The position numbers and the translations under genes were made by a program. Positions 17,665 through 26,554 of a stretch of DNA of 64,000 nucleotides are shown piece after piece. Source of the DNA: VRUE01 sp963837735 (GTDB lineage Bacteria > Actinomycetota > Thermoleophilia > Solirubrobacterales > 70-9); the NCBI GenBank assembly GCA_963837735.1, contig CAWIOM010000011.1, positions 1 to 64,000 of the forward strand, given 5' to 3'. Under the pieces are notes generated by a model. The model was not told the DNA's origin and did no database searches. It saw only the letters and a program-made list of their open reading frames with translations. Positions within the stretch are counted from its first letter, which is position 1. Each line of letters opens with the position of its first letter.

Positions 17665-19464
17665 TCAGCCCCTCGCGATGAGCGCCCCGATGACCTCCTG
17701 CCACCACGCCCTGTCGGCGGGGTCGTCACCGCTGCGCTCGGCGCGGCCCTCGCACCAGCGGGCCAGTGCCTGGCGCCCGCCGAGGGCGACGACGCCGCTG
17801 GTGACGACCGCGTAGCGGCCGTCGGCGAGCGTGACCAGGGCGCTGGGGTTGTCGCGGCGGCTGCGCAGGACGGCGATCACGGGCACGTCGCCGACCCGCT
17901 CGGGCGCCGAAGGGTCGTCACCGTCGTCGCGGACGGGTCGCACCGAGAAGACCTGGGGAGAGCCGCGCGGCGCCATCCGCGGCGGCGGCGGGGTGCCGAT
18001 CGGGCCCTCGTGCCAGCGGCGCGTCAGCTCCTCGACCTCCTCGCGCAGCTCGCCGCGGACGAGCACGTGCAGCTCGTCGCCCTCGAGCAGCTCGGTCGAT
18101 CCGCGCGGCGGGATCGCCTCGCCCTCGCGGACGATCACGTTGACGAGCGCCTCCCGCGGCAGCCCCAGTTCCCTGACGAGGTGCCCGGCGGCCGCGGCCC
18201 CCGGCTGCAGCCGGTAGGAGATCACGTCGCCGCCGAGCCGCCGGATCCGCCCCGACTCGAGCAGGCGTTTCGGCAGCGCCGGCTCGTCCGTGGTCAGCCC
18301 GAGGCGGGTTGCCAGCGGCTCGAAGGTCGCACCCTGGACCAGGGTCGAGGTGACGACGACGAAGAAGACGATCGAGAAGAGCTCCTCGCCCGCGCCGACG
18401 CCGGCGACGACCGGGAAGGTGGCGAGCCAGATCGGGGTCGCGCCGCGCAGTCCCGCCCAGCCGAGCATCGCCCGCTCGCGCATGTTGAGGGGCGCCAGGG
18501 CGGTGGCCACGAAGGCCGCCACCGGCCGGGCGACGACGATCAGCACCGCCGAGAGGGCGAGGCTCTCGAGGGCGACGTCGCCGAGGGTGCTGGGGAAGAC
18601 GAGCAGGCCGAGCAGGATGAAGAGCCCGATCTGGGCGACCCAGCCGACGCCCTCGTGGAAGGCGACGATCGTGCGCCGCGCCGGTATCCGCGCCGACCCG
18701 AGCGCCAGCGCCGTCAGGTAGGTGGCCAGGAAGCCGGAGCCGTGGGCGACCTCGGCGAGGCCGAAGGCGAGCCCGGCGATCGCGATCGTCGCCACGGGGT
18801 AGATGCCGTCGGTCGGCAGTCGCACCCGGTCGAGGCCGGCGACTGCCAGGCGGCCGAGGGCGATTCCGACGGCGGCGCCGATCGCCAGTTTGAGGGCCAG
18901 CAGGACGACCATGTCGGCAAAGCCGAAGCCCGGGTCCTGGATCCATTCGATGAACCCGATCACGAGCAGCAGGGCGACCGGGTCGTTCATCCCGGACTCG
19001 CCCTCCAGCGATCTCGCCAGGCGTTTCTGGAGCGTCGAGCGGCGCAGGACGGCGAAGATCGCCGCCGAGTCGGTCGCCGCGATCGCGGCGCCGACGATCA
19101 GGCCTTCGAGGACGCTGAGCCCGAAGATCCAGTGGGCGGCGATGCCCGCCAGGCAGGCCGTCACGCCGGTGCCGATCGTCGCCAGCGAGGCCGCTGTGCC
19201 GAGGACCGGGCGGATCTCCGACCAGCCGGCGGTCAGCCCTCCCTCGAAGAGGATGAGGACGAGGGCGATGGTCCCGAGCGTCCGCGCCAGCTCCGTGTCG
19301 TTGAACGCGATCCCCCCGAGCCCCTCCGAGCCGGCCAGCATCCCGAGGCCGAGAAAGAGCAGCAGGCCGGGAATCCGCATCCGCTCGGCGAGCAGGGCGC
19401 CGAGGATCCCCGCGGCGAGCAGGGCGCCGGCGATCAGGATCAGCTCGGCGTCGTGTCCACCCAT
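17665..19464 (-). CDS. potassium/proton antiporter, CPA1 family (CvrA/NhaP2-like)
   Basis: 599-residue membrane protein. About twelve or thirteen transmembrane helices span residues 5-400, with FEGGLTAGW, DSAAIFAVLRR and SGMNDPVALLL typical of Na+/H+ exchanger domains (the Asp pairs carry cations). The cytoplasmic C-terminus from about 410 contains a TrkA-C/RCK_C-like domain (GHLVRELGLPREALVNVIV, LLEGDELHVL) as in NhaP2 potassium/proton antiporters. A TAGGGT box 6 bp before the ATG supports this start. Monocistronic. Confidence 0.87.
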   Translation of the reverse strand: MGGHDAELILIAGALLAAGILGALLAERMRIPGLLLFLGLGMLAGSEGLGGIAFNDTELARTLGTIALVLILFEGGLTAGWSEIRPVLGTAASLATIGTGVTACLAGIAAHWIFGLSVLEGLIVGAAIAATDSAAIFAVLRRSTLQKRLARSLEGESGMNDPVALLLVIGFIEWIQDPGFGFADMVVLLALKLAIGAAVGIALGRLAVAGLDRVRLPTDGIYPVATIAIAGLAFGLAEVAHGSGFLATYLTALALGSARIPARRTIVAFHEGVGWVAQIGLFILLGLLVFPSTLGDVALESLALSAVLIVVARPVAAFVATALAPLNMRERAMLGWAGLRGATPIWLATFPVVAGVGAGEELFSIVFFVVVTSTLVQGATFEPLATRLGLTTDEPALPKRLLESGRIRRLGGDVISYRLQPGAAAAGHLVRELGLPREALVNVIVREGEAIPPRGSTELLEGDELHVLVRGELREEVEELTRRWHEGPIGTPPPPRMAPRGSPQVFSVRPVRDDGDDPSAPERVGDVPVIAVLRSRRDNPSALVTLADGRYAVVTSGVVALGGRQALARWCEGRAERSGDDPADRAWWQEVIGALIARG

Positions 19465-19470
19465 CGACGG

Positions 19471-19476
19471 ACCCTA
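19471..19476 (-). promoter_or_regulatory. putative leaderless -10 element for the antiporter gene
   Basis: On the minus strand TAGGGT ends 6 bp before the antiporter ATG. Confidence 0.5.
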
Positions 19477-19508
19477 GCCAGTGGGCAGTCTGGAAAGGCG
19501 ACCGGGCA

Positions 19509-20928
19509 CTAGACGTTCTCGTCGATGGAGGCGAGGCGCGCCTCGAGCTCCTCGGGCGAGTCCGGCTCGGGGACGTCCTCCTCGCGTCCGTGCGGGCGCC
19601 GGTAGACGAGGAACAGCAGCCCGAACAGGACCCCGGCCGCGAGGGTGAAGCCGATCTCCACCCGGTGGTTCTCGTTCTCGATCAGGGGCACGAAGTTCCA
19701 GGCGATGAAGGCGACGGCGCAGCCGATCCAGCGCAGCGAGGCACGGCGGACCTGGCCCTGGGCGATGCAGGCCTGGTTGACCGTCACCGAAGACAGGTAC
19801 AGCCCCATGCCGAGGGTGACCATCAGCAATTCGACCCGTTCGTAGGAGTACTTCTTGCTGAAGGCGAGCTGCATCATCTGCGGCCCGGCGACCAGGAAGG
19901 CGAGAGCGGCGAGCCCGGTGAAGGCGGCGATCGCCAGCAGCACCATCCTCACGGTGCGGTGGAACTCGGTCTCGCTGCCGGCCTCGGGGCTCGTGTGGAG
20001 GCGGGTGAGGTGGGGGAGGATGCTTGTCGAGACCGCCTGGAAGAGCTGCAGCGGGGCGCGGGCGATCATCAGCACGTTGAAGATGAAGCCCGCCGCCGCA
20101 GCGCCCTGCAGCCCGCGGGCGATCAGCGGCCCGGCGTTGAGGAATGCCTGTTCGCTGAACATGATGACGAGGACGGCGAAGGCGAAGCCGCCGACCCTTT
20201 TTAAGGGAAAAATCCTCACTGTCGCTCGACATCGCACATCCCTCGCGTCCGGGGATGTCGGGTGAACCCTGTGGGTTGGCGGGTGAACCCTGGGAGCGTT
20301 TGGCTCTTCGAGCGAACGCCAGCGGGACTACGAGCAGGGAGAGCGAGGGCGCCGCGACGATCCCGACGGCGACCCAGGACTGTCCGCTCAGCAGGCCGAC
20401 GGCGACGAGGACCGCGAAGGAGGTGCGGAAGACGGACTCGGAGAGGATCAGCGCCGTGAACAGGCCGAAGCGGTGCTCGCCGGCGAGGAAGCCGCGGGCA
20501 AAGTAGCTGGCCGCATAGAAGAGGACCGCGGAGAAGAAGACCCAGTAGAGGGTTTCGTTGCCCTCGAGCAGGTCGTTCTGGATCGGCCCGCGCAGGGCCA
20601 GGGCGAGGACCGCGAAGCTGAGCCCGAGGCCGATCTGGAGCCGGGCGGCGACGCCCATCGGCCTGCCGATGGGCTCCCCCTTCTCCCGGTGTTCGGAGAT
20701 GTGCCGCGAGAGCAGCTGTTCGACCGGCCGGTAGAGGGTCGAGATCGTGATGAAGACCGCGGACCAGAGCACGGTGATCTGCCCGTAGTCGGGCTTCGAG
20801 AGCACGTGCGAGGCGATGAAGAAGTAGACGTAGGTGATGACGCCGGTGAGGCCGACCCCGATCGCCAGGAAGCTCGCCGTCTTCCCGTAGTCGGCGGTTG
20901 CGGAGACGCCGGCTTTTCCCTCTTTCAT
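19509..20928 (-). CDS. MATE-like polysaccharide flippase (frameshift and coding insertion)
   Basis: Multi-pass membrane protein of the Wzx/MVF superfamily: N-terminal half begins MKEGKAGVSATADYGKTASF and carries six or so helices (VFITISTLYRPVEQLLSRH); the C-terminal half (GGFAFAVLVIMFSEQAFLNA onward) is in another frame. The break is in the AAAAA run at about 20200 (one A too many on the minus strand). The cytoplasmic loop before it holds a Ser/Pro/Gly segment, SQGSPANPQGSPDIPGREG, encoded by a repeat-bearing insertion. Start overlaps the stop of the upstream glycosyltransferase by 4 bp. Likely exports a lipid-linked glycan. Confidence 0.8.
20210..20296. repeat. repeat-bearing insertion inside the flippase gene
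   Basis: Two direct copies of CGGGTGAACCCTG (20259-20271 and 20280-20292) lie 21 bp apart, giving the peptide repeat PQGSP/SQGSP. Beside them is an inverted repeat ACATCCC / GGGATGT with an outer CGACAT / ATGTCG. Boundaries are approximate and set by loss of similarity to what a flippase loop should look like. Confidence 0.5.
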
Positions 20929-21905
20929 CGTTTGCCGCGCTCGTAATGCGACGGGTCGACGCCGAGCGCCAGCTCCACCCGCCTGACCCGCTCGAATACC
21001 CGTTGGGTCATCACCCGCTGGCCGGCGAGCAGGTCGCCGATCACGCCGAGGGCGAAGAGCTGGATCGCGGCGATGAAGAGCACGGCGCCGAGGATCAGCG
21101 ACTGGACGTGGCCGCCGGAGTCGCCGTTGAGGATCCAGTCGAGCAGGAACGGCATCCACGCGGCGAGGGCGAGCAGCGCGACGAACAGGCCGGCGCTGGC
21201 GAAGACCTTGAGCGGCTCGTAGCGGGTGTAGATGCGGAGGATCGAGAGCGCGTTGCGACGCACGTAGGCGCCGGTCGAGTCGAAGAGCCGCGACTCGCGC
21301 GTCTGCGGGTTGGTCTCGATCGGGACCTGGTCTACGGCGACGAGCATCTTGCCGGCCTGGATCAGGCTCTCCAGGGTGTAGGTGAAGTTGTCGACGACGA
21401 GCAGGCCCAGGGCGGCCTCGCGGTTGTAGGCGCGGAAGCCGGAGGTCGTGTCGGCGATCTCGGTGCCCGAGAGGCGCCGCACCACCCAGCTCCCCAGCCG
21501 CTGCAGGGCTTTCTTGGAGCCCGAGAAGTGGGCGATCTCGCCGACCCGGCGGTCGCCGACGACGATATCTGCCTCGCCGGCGAGGATCGGGGCGAGGAGC
21601 TTGGCGATGTCAGCGCCCCGGTACTGGTTGTCGGCGTCGGTGTTGACGACGATGTCGGCGCCGAGCTTGAGGCAGGCGTCGAGGCCCGCCTGGAAGCCGG
21701 CCGCCAGGCCCTTGTTGTTGGTCAGGCGGACGATGTGCTCGACTCCCTGCTCGCGGGCGACCTCGACCGTGCGGTCGGTCGATCCGTCGTCGATCACCAG
21801 CAGCTCGACCTCGTCGATCCCCTCGAGCCGGCGCGGGATGTCGGCGATCGTCGCCGCCAGCGTCGCCTCCTCGTCGAGGCAGGGGATTTGCACGATCAGC
21901 TTCAT
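20925..21905 (-). CDS. family 2 glycosyltransferase, dolichol-phosphate mannosyltransferase-like
   Basis: 326 residues. GT-A fold: VQIPCLDEEATLAATI, LVIDDGSTDRT, and the metal-binding NTDADNQYR (about residue 88). The catalytic domain extends to about 235, then two hydrophobic helices (about 235-255 and 272-300) anchor it. SGTEIADTTSGFRAYNREA is typical of DPM1/polyprenyl-phosphate sugar synthases. It probably makes a polyprenyl-linked sugar, with the flippase translated next (ATGA overlap) as partner. Confidence 0.85.
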   Translation of the reverse strand: MKLIVQIPCLDEEATLAATIADIPRRLEGIDEVELLVIDDGSTDRTVEVAREQGVEHIVRLTNNKGLAAGFQAGLDACLKLGADIVVNTDADNQYRGADIAKLLAPILAGEADIVVGDRRVGEIAHFSGSKKALQRLGSWVVRRLSGTEIADTTSGFRAYNREAALGLLVVDNFTYTLESLIQAGKMLVAVDQVPIETNPQTRESRLFDSTGAYVRRNALSILRIYTRYEPLKVFASAGLFVALLALAAWMPFLLDWILNGDSGGHVQSLILGAVLFIAAIQLFALGVIGDLLAGQRVMTQRVFERVRRVELALGVDPSHYERGKR

Positions 21906-22014
21906 CGGCCGCTCAGCGTATCCGCGAGCCCGGCCGCGCCGCCCGCTCCCATGCCGAGTACGCGCATTTCCCCAAGAGCCGGCAAAACCTTCGAACTCGG
22001 CGGGATTTGGGGAG

Positions 22015-22020
22015 TAGGAT
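22015..22020 (+). promoter_or_regulatory. ribD: possible -10 element of the riboflavin operon
   Basis: TAGGAT lies just upstream of the palindrome before ribD; a start site about 7 bp downstream would fall inside the palindrome. No good -35 hexamer at 17 bp. I see no FMN riboswitch in the 140-bp leader region. Confidence 0.3.
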
Positions 22021-22024
22021 GGTG

Positions 22025-22044
22025 TTGATTGACTAGTCAGTCAA
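22025..22044. promoter_or_regulatory. palindromic operator-like site before ribD
   Basis: TTGATTGACTAGTCAGTCAA is a palindrome matching its own complement at 18 of 20 positions, with a perfect TGACTAGTCA centre. It is AT-rich in a GC-rich background and ends 1 bp before the ribD ATG. The shape resembles TetR-family operators. No regulator gene lies next to it, so the binding protein is unknown. Confidence 0.55.
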
Positions 22045-22045
22045 G

Positions 22046-23261
22046 ATGATGAACTCCCAGCTGACAGGCACGGATCGGGTCCATATGAGGCGAGCTCTGG
22101 AGCTCGCGGAGCGGGGACGTGGGAGGGTCAGCCCCAACCCCCTCGTCGGCGCCGTGATCGCCGGAGCCGACGGCGAGGTGCTTGGCGAGGGCTTCCATCG
22201 GGAGCTGGGCGGCCTGCACGCGGAGCGGGCGGCGCTCGCCGACTGCGCGGCGCGCGGCAACGACCCGACCGGGTCGACGATCTGGGTGACGCTCGAGCCC
22301 TGCGCGCACGAGGGCCGCCAGCCGCCCTGCGTCGAGGCGATTCTCGAGGCGGGGATCGCGCGCGTCGTGATCGCCTCCGAGGATCCCTCCGAGAAGGCTG
22401 CCGGAAGGGGTCCCGGGATCCTCCGCGACGGCGGCGTCGAGGTCGAGTTCGCGGCCGGCGAGGAGGCCGGCGCCGCGCGCCTCCTCAACCAGCCCTTCCG
22501 CAAGCACGCTCGCACCGGCCTGCCGCTGGTCACGCTGAAGCTGGCGATGTCCCTCGACGGGCGGACGGCGACTCCGCCCGGCGGCTCCCCCTGGATCTCC
22601 GGCGAGCGGAGCCGCCGCCTCGTCCATCGCTGGCGCTCCGAATCCGACGCGATCGCCGTCGGCATCGGCACCGTGCTCGCCGACGATCCCCTGCTGACCG
22701 CCCGCGACATCGAGGGGGCCAGGCAACCCGTTCGCGTCGTCTTCGACCGCCGCGCCCGCCTGTCCCTGGGCTCCCAGCTCCTGAACACTCTCGACGTCTC
22801 ACCGGTGCTTGTCGTGGTCGGGCCCGAAGCGGATTCCGGACACCGCGCCGCCCTCGCCGAGGCGGGCGCCGAGGTGCTCGTCGCCGACGGCATTCCCGCT
22901 GCTCTGGCCGACCTCGGCCGCCGCGGCATCACGTCCCTCTTCCTCGAGGGCGGCCGCACCCTCGCATCGGCATTCCTCGCAGCTGAACAGATCGACGAGT
23001 CCCGCACCTTCGTCGCCCCGGTTTTGCTGGGCACATCGGATGCCGATGCTGCCGGCACAGACGCCGCACCCGCTTCCGTTCCGTCGGGCGGGGGGTCTTC
23101 TCGGGCGGGTGGCGAGGGTGCCGGGGGGGTCGAGGACAGCTCGGCCCGCAGCGCCCCCCCGACAGCCGCGTCAGGACCCGCCCGCCAGAGGGCCCTGTCC
23201 ACGAAGGTCGAGTCGATCGGCGAGCGACACTCTGATCACGGCCCGCTTCAAGGAGTGGTGA
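22046..23261 (+). CDS. ribD: bifunctional riboflavin deaminase/reductase (one frameshift, coding repeat)
   Basis: Second and third steps of riboflavin synthesis. The deaminase domain has the zinc motifs GGLHAERAA and LEPCAHEGRQPPCVEA; the reductase domain has LKLAMSLDGRTATP, DPLLTAR and LEGGRTLASAFL. Near the C-terminus an 81-bp family B palindrome inserts GGVEDSSARSAP in frame (about residue 359). One extra C at about 23224 shifts the last residues; the expected end is DTLITARFKEW, giving about 405 aa against the usual 360. ATG 22085 is a possible alternative start. First gene of the rib operon. Confidence 0.92.
23103..23183 (+). repeat. palindromic repeat family B, copy 1 (inside ribD)
   Basis: An 81-bp element with arms GGGCGGGT / ACCCGCCC and a run of seven G / seven C closing an inner loop. 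A 36-nt block (23123-23158), starting GGGGGGGTCGAGGACAGC, is identical to the copy in recG. The right side shares GTCAGGACCCGC with that copy. It is in the same reading frame as in recG and so encodes the same peptide VEDSSARSAP. Confidence 0.9.
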
Positions 23262-23262
23262 G

Positions 23263-23868
23263 ATGTTCACCGGCCTGATTCAGGACATCGGCACGGTCGA
23301 GGCGATCGAGGCGGGCGACGACGGCGCTCGGCTGCGGATCGCGACGCGCCTCGGCGCCGAGATCGCCTCCGGCGACTCGGTCGCCGTCGACGGGGTCTGC
23401 CTGACGGCCGCGGACGCCGACCCCGAGGGCTTCGTCGCCGAGGCGATGAACCAGACGCTTCGACTCACCTCTCTGGCGAGCCTCGAGCCCGGCGGCGCCG
23501 TCAATCTCGAGCTGGCACTGCGGGCCGCCGACCGGCTCGGCGGCCACATCCTCCAGGGCCACGTCGACGGTATCGGCGAGGTTCTCTCGGTTGAGGAGGA
23601 CGGCTTCGCCAGGCGCCTCCGGGTGGCGCTCGCACCGGAGCTGATCCGCTACGCGATCGAGCGCGGCTCGATCGGCCTCGGCGGCGTCAGCCTCACGGTC
23701 TCCGCCCTCGGCGAGGACTGGATCGAGGTCTCGCTGATCCCCGAGACACTGGAGCGAACCACCCTCGGAGAGGCCGAGCCGGGACGCAGCTTGAACGTCG
23801 AGTGTGACGTGGTCGCAAAGTACGTCGAGCGGTTGGTGGCACCATTCGAGCGAAAGGAACAGACGTGA
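23263..23868 (+). CDS. ribE: riboflavin synthase alpha subunit
   Basis: Dismutates two 6,7-dimethyl-8-ribityllumazines to riboflavin. Two tandem lumazine-binding barrels: MFTGLIQDIGTVEA and GVCLTA in the first (1-95), LGGHILQGHVDGIGEVL and GVSLTVS in the second (96-190). 201 aa, normal. Starts 1 bp after the repaired ribD stop and overlaps ribBA by 4 bp. Confidence 0.96.
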   Translation: MFTGLIQDIGTVEAIEAGDDGARLRIATRLGAEIASGDSVAVDGVCLTAADADPEGFVAEAMNQTLRLTSLASLEPGGAVNLELALRAADRLGGHILQGHVDGIGEVLSVEEDGFARRLRVALAPELIRYAIERGSIGLGGVSLTVSALGEDWIEVSLIPETLERTTLGEAEPGRSLNVECDVVAKYVERLVAPFERKEQT

Positions 23869-25214
23869 GTCATATGACGGAGACGCAGAGGACAGACGGA
23901 GCGGGTGCCGAGGCGGGGAACGGCCCCTTCTCGACGATCGAGGAAGCGATCGAGGAGATCCGCGCCGGCCGCATGGTGATCGTCTGCGATGACGAGAGCC
24001 GCGAGAACGAGGGCGACGTCGTGATGGCGGCCCAGTTCGCGACGCCGGAGGCGATCAACTTCATGGCCAAGGAGGCGCGCGGCCTGATCTGCCTTGCGCT
24101 CAGCGCCGAGCGCTGCGAGCGGCTCGGCCTGAACCTGATGGCCGCCAAGAACGAGGCGCCGCTGCAGACCGCCTTCACGGTCACGATCGAGGCCGCGGGC
24201 GGGGTCAGCACCGGCATCTCCGCCCACGACCGCGCCCACACGGTCCAGGTCGCGATCGACCCCAACTCCGGCCCCCGCGACATAGTCGTGCCCGGCCACA
24301 TGTTCCCGTTGCGCGCCAAGGACGGCGGCGTCCTCGAGCGCACCGGCCACACCGAGGCGAGCGTCGACCTCGCCCGCCTGGCGGGGCTGACGCCCGCGGG
24401 CGTGATCTGCGAGGTGATGAACGACGACGGGACGATGGCCCGCGTCCCCGACCTCGTCCCCTACGCCGAGCGCCACGGCCTGAAGATGATCACGATCGCC
24501 GACCTGATCGCCTACCGGCGGCGCACCGAGAAGCTCGTCGAGCGCGTCGTCGCCACGGCGCTGCCGACCTCCTTCGGCGACTTCACCGCGGTCGGCTACC
24601 GCTCCCTGGTCGACGACAAACACCATGTGGCGATGGTCAAGGGCGAGGTCGACGGCGCCGAGGACGTGCTCGTCCGCGTCCACAGCGAGTGCCTGACCGG
24701 AGACGTCTTCCACAGCATGCGCTGCGACTGCGGTGAGCAGCTGGCGGCGGCGCTGTCGATGATCGAGCAGCAGGGCCAGGGCGTCCTCCTCTACCTCTCA
24801 CAGGAGGGGCGCGGGATCGGCCTGCTCAACAAGTTGCGCGCCTACAAGCTCCAGGAGGAGGGGGCCGACACGGTCGAGGCGAACCTGAAGCTCGGCCTGC
24901 CGGCCGACCTCCGCGACTACGGGATCGGCGCCCAGATCCTCGGCGACCTGGGCCTGACCAGCATCCGCATCCTCACCAACAACCCGAAAAAGATCGTCGG
25001 CCTCGAGGGCTACGGGCTCTCGGTCACCGAGCAGGTGCCGATCGAGTCCGACCCCAACGACCACAACGAGTCCTACCTGCGCGTCAAGCGCGACAAGATG
25101 GGCCACACCCTCCACCATCAGGGCCTCGCCTTCGACGAGGAGATGATCCACAACGAGGAGGAGCGCGACAAGCAGGACCCCTCCGCAGCCGACGGACAGA
25201 GTGGCGATGGCTGA
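23865..25214 (+). CDS. ribBA: bifunctional DHBP synthase / GTP cyclohydrolase II
   Basis: Makes both riboflavin precursors. N-terminal DHBP synthase: CDDESRENEGDVVMAA (acidic metal loop) and GHTEASVDLARLAG. C-terminal GTP cyclohydrolase II from about residue 215: VRVHSECLTGDVFHSMRCDC (zinc Cys cluster) and SQEGRGIGLLNKLRAYKLQ. 449 aa. The GTG start gives a GTGA overlap with ribE; ATG 23874 is possible. The acidic/Gln tail is poorly conserved. Confidence 0.95.
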   Translation: MSHMTETQRTDGAGAEAGNGPFSTIEEAIEEIRAGRMVIVCDDESRENEGDVVMAAQFATPEAINFMAKEARGLICLALSAERCERLGLNLMAAKNEAPLQTAFTVTIEAAGGVSTGISAHDRAHTVQVAIDPNSGPRDIVVPGHMFPLRAKDGGVLERTGHTEASVDLARLAGLTPAGVICEVMNDDGTMARVPDLVPYAERHGLKMITIADLIAYRRRTEKLVERVVATALPTSFGDFTAVGYRSLVDDKHHVAMVKGEVDGAEDVLVRVHSECLTGDVFHSMRCDCGEQLAAALSMIEQQGQGVLLYLSQEGRGIGLLNKLRAYKLQEEGADTVEANLKLGLPADLRDYGIGAQILGDLGLTSIRILTNNPKKIVGLEGYGLSVTEQVPIESDPNDHNESYLRVKRDKMGHTLHHQGLAFDEEMIHNEEERDKQDPSAADGQSGDG

Positions 25215-25698
25215 GGCCGGGGACTTCCTCGAGCGCTTCGATGCCGGCGAGCGCGAGACCCTGGCCCCGCTGCGCTTTGCCTCGGTCGTCGGCCGTTTCT
25301 ACGAGGACCTCGCCAACCGCCTGCAGGAGGGCGCCGACGAGGGCTTCGAGCTGGCCGGCGTGAGCGTGCCGAACGTGACCCACGTCTCCGTGCCGGGCGC
25401 CTACGAGCTGCCGATGGCGGCCAAGACCCTGATCGAGAGCGGCGAGTTCGCCGGCATCGCCTGCCTCGGCGTCGTCATCCGCGGCGAGACCGACCACTAC
25501 GACTTCGTCTGCGCCGAGGCGGCGCGCGGGATCCAGGACGTGCAGCTGCAGACCGGCATTCCCTGCGCGTTCGGGGTGATCACCTGCGACACGATGGAGC
25601 AGGCTCTCGCCAGGGCCGGGGGAGGGAAGCGCGACCAGGGTCGCAACGCGGCGCTGACCGTCGCCCGCATGGCCCTGCTCCAGCGCCAGGCGGTCTGA
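25201..25698 (+). CDS. ribH: 6,7-dimethyl-8-ribityllumazine synthase
   Basis: Penultimate riboflavin step; forms icosahedral or pentameric shells. Motifs: FASVVGRFYEDLAN, VPGAYELPMAAKTL, GVVIRGETDHYDFVC with the catalytic His, FGVITCDTMEQALAR and GRNAALTVARMALL. About 165 aa. The reading frame starts at GTG 25201 or ATG 25207, both inside the last codons of ribBA. It completes the operon ribD-ribE-ribBA-ribH. Confidence 0.95.
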   Translation: MAMAEAGDFLERFDAGERETLAPLRFASVVGRFYEDLANRLQEGADEGFELAGVSVPNVTHVSVPGAYELPMAAKTLIESGEFAGIACLGVVIRGETDHYDFVCAEAARGIQDVQLQTGIPCAFGVITCDTMEQALARAGGGKRDQGRNAALTVARMALLQRQAV

Positions 25699-25746
25699 GC
25701 GACGGCCGGCGGGCGCGCTGCCGATCATCTACCATCCACGATCCCG

Positions 25747-25938
25747 ATGGCCAAGGTTTGTCATAGCTGCGGCAAGGGACCGGCGTTCGGCCAGTCCCGG
25801 AGCCACTCGATGGTCGCCACGAAGCGGCGCTTCGATCCGAACCTGCAGAAGGTCCGGATCCAGGAGGACGGCCGCAAGCTGCGAGCCTACGTCTGCACTC
25901 GCTGCCTGAAGAGCAACAAAGTCGTCAAGGCCGCCTAG
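25747..25938 (+). CDS. rpmB: 50S ribosomal protein L28
   Basis: 63-residue L28 of the zinc-binding (C+) type: CHSCGKGPAFGQSRSHSM and CTRCLKS provide two CxxC pairs; TKRRFDPNLQKVRI is the L28 core. TACCAT lies 11 bp upstream of the ATG. Stands alone between ribH and a sigma factor gene. Confidence 0.95.
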   Translation: MAKVCHSCGKGPAFGQSRSHSMVATKRRFDPNLQKVRIQEDGRKLRAYVCTRCLKSNKVVKAA

Positions 25939-25981
25939 CCCAACCGAGGGACCTCTGCGGGTCGGGCATCCGTAGTACAGG

Positions 25982-26554
25982 ATGTGGTCTCTGTCGGATT
26001 CCGAGAAAGCGGGCTTTGCCGGGGCCTCCGAGCGCGCCCTGATCGCCGCCGCCCAGGGCGGCTCGGAGCGGGCGGTGGAGGAACTCTTCCAGCGCCACTG
26101 GCCGGCGACGCACCGCGCCGCGTTCCTGATCGTGCGTGACGCGGCCGCGGCCGAGGACATCGCCCAGGAGGCCTTCCTCTCGGCGCTCGGCTCGCTCGAT
26201 CGCTTTGACCGCCGCCGTCCCTTCGCCCCCTGGCTGCACCGGATCGCCGTCAACAGGGCGATCGACTGGGGACGGGCGAGGGCGGTGCGCCGCGAGGTCG
26301 CGGCCAGCGAGCCGCTGCTCGATTCCGCGGGCTCCGAGGAGCCCGCCCTCGAGGCACTCGAAGTGGAGGGTGAGATCGCCGATGCGCTTGCCGAGTTGAC
26401 GCCCGAGCACCGCGCCCTCGTCGTCCTCCGCTACCTGCTCGAGTACACCCCCGGCGAGATCGCCCGCATGCTCGACCTGCCCCGGGGCACGGTCAACTCG
26501 CGTCTGCGGCGGGCGCTCGACCGGCTCTCGGGGATGCTGGGGGATCGGTCGTGA
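25982..26554 (+). CDS. ECF-family RNA polymerase sigma factor
   Basis: 190 residues with sigma region 2 (ERAVEELFQRHWPATHRAAF, DIAQEAFLSAL, FAPWLHRIAVNRAIDWGR) and region 4 (LTPEHRALVVLRYLLEYTPG, IARMLDLPRGTVNSRLRRAL). The next gene overlaps its stop (GTGA) and encodes a membrane beta-propeller protein that may act as its anti-sigma factor. ECF subgroup and stimulus cannot be told from sequence. Confidence 0.92.
   Translation: MWSLSDSEKAGFAGASERALIAAAQGGSERAVEELFQRHWPATHRAAFLIVRDAAAAEDIAQEAFLSALGSLDRFDRRRPFAPWLHRIAVNRAIDWGRARAVRREVAASEPLLDSAGSEEPALEALEVEGEIADALAELTPEHRALVVLRYLLEYTPGEIARMLDLPRGTVNSRLRRALDRLSGMLGDRS

Noticed and set aside
20195..20215. Programmed ribosomal frameshift at the A run in the flippase gene
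   Set aside because: The shift needed is +1, not the -1 that slippery A runs give, and many other genes here have similar breaks, so an indel is simpler.
21906..22045. FMN riboswitch before the riboflavin operon
   Set aside because: The leader lacks the conserved FMN aptamer blocks (for example an AGGGTCGGGG-like element with its partners) and is only 140 bp.
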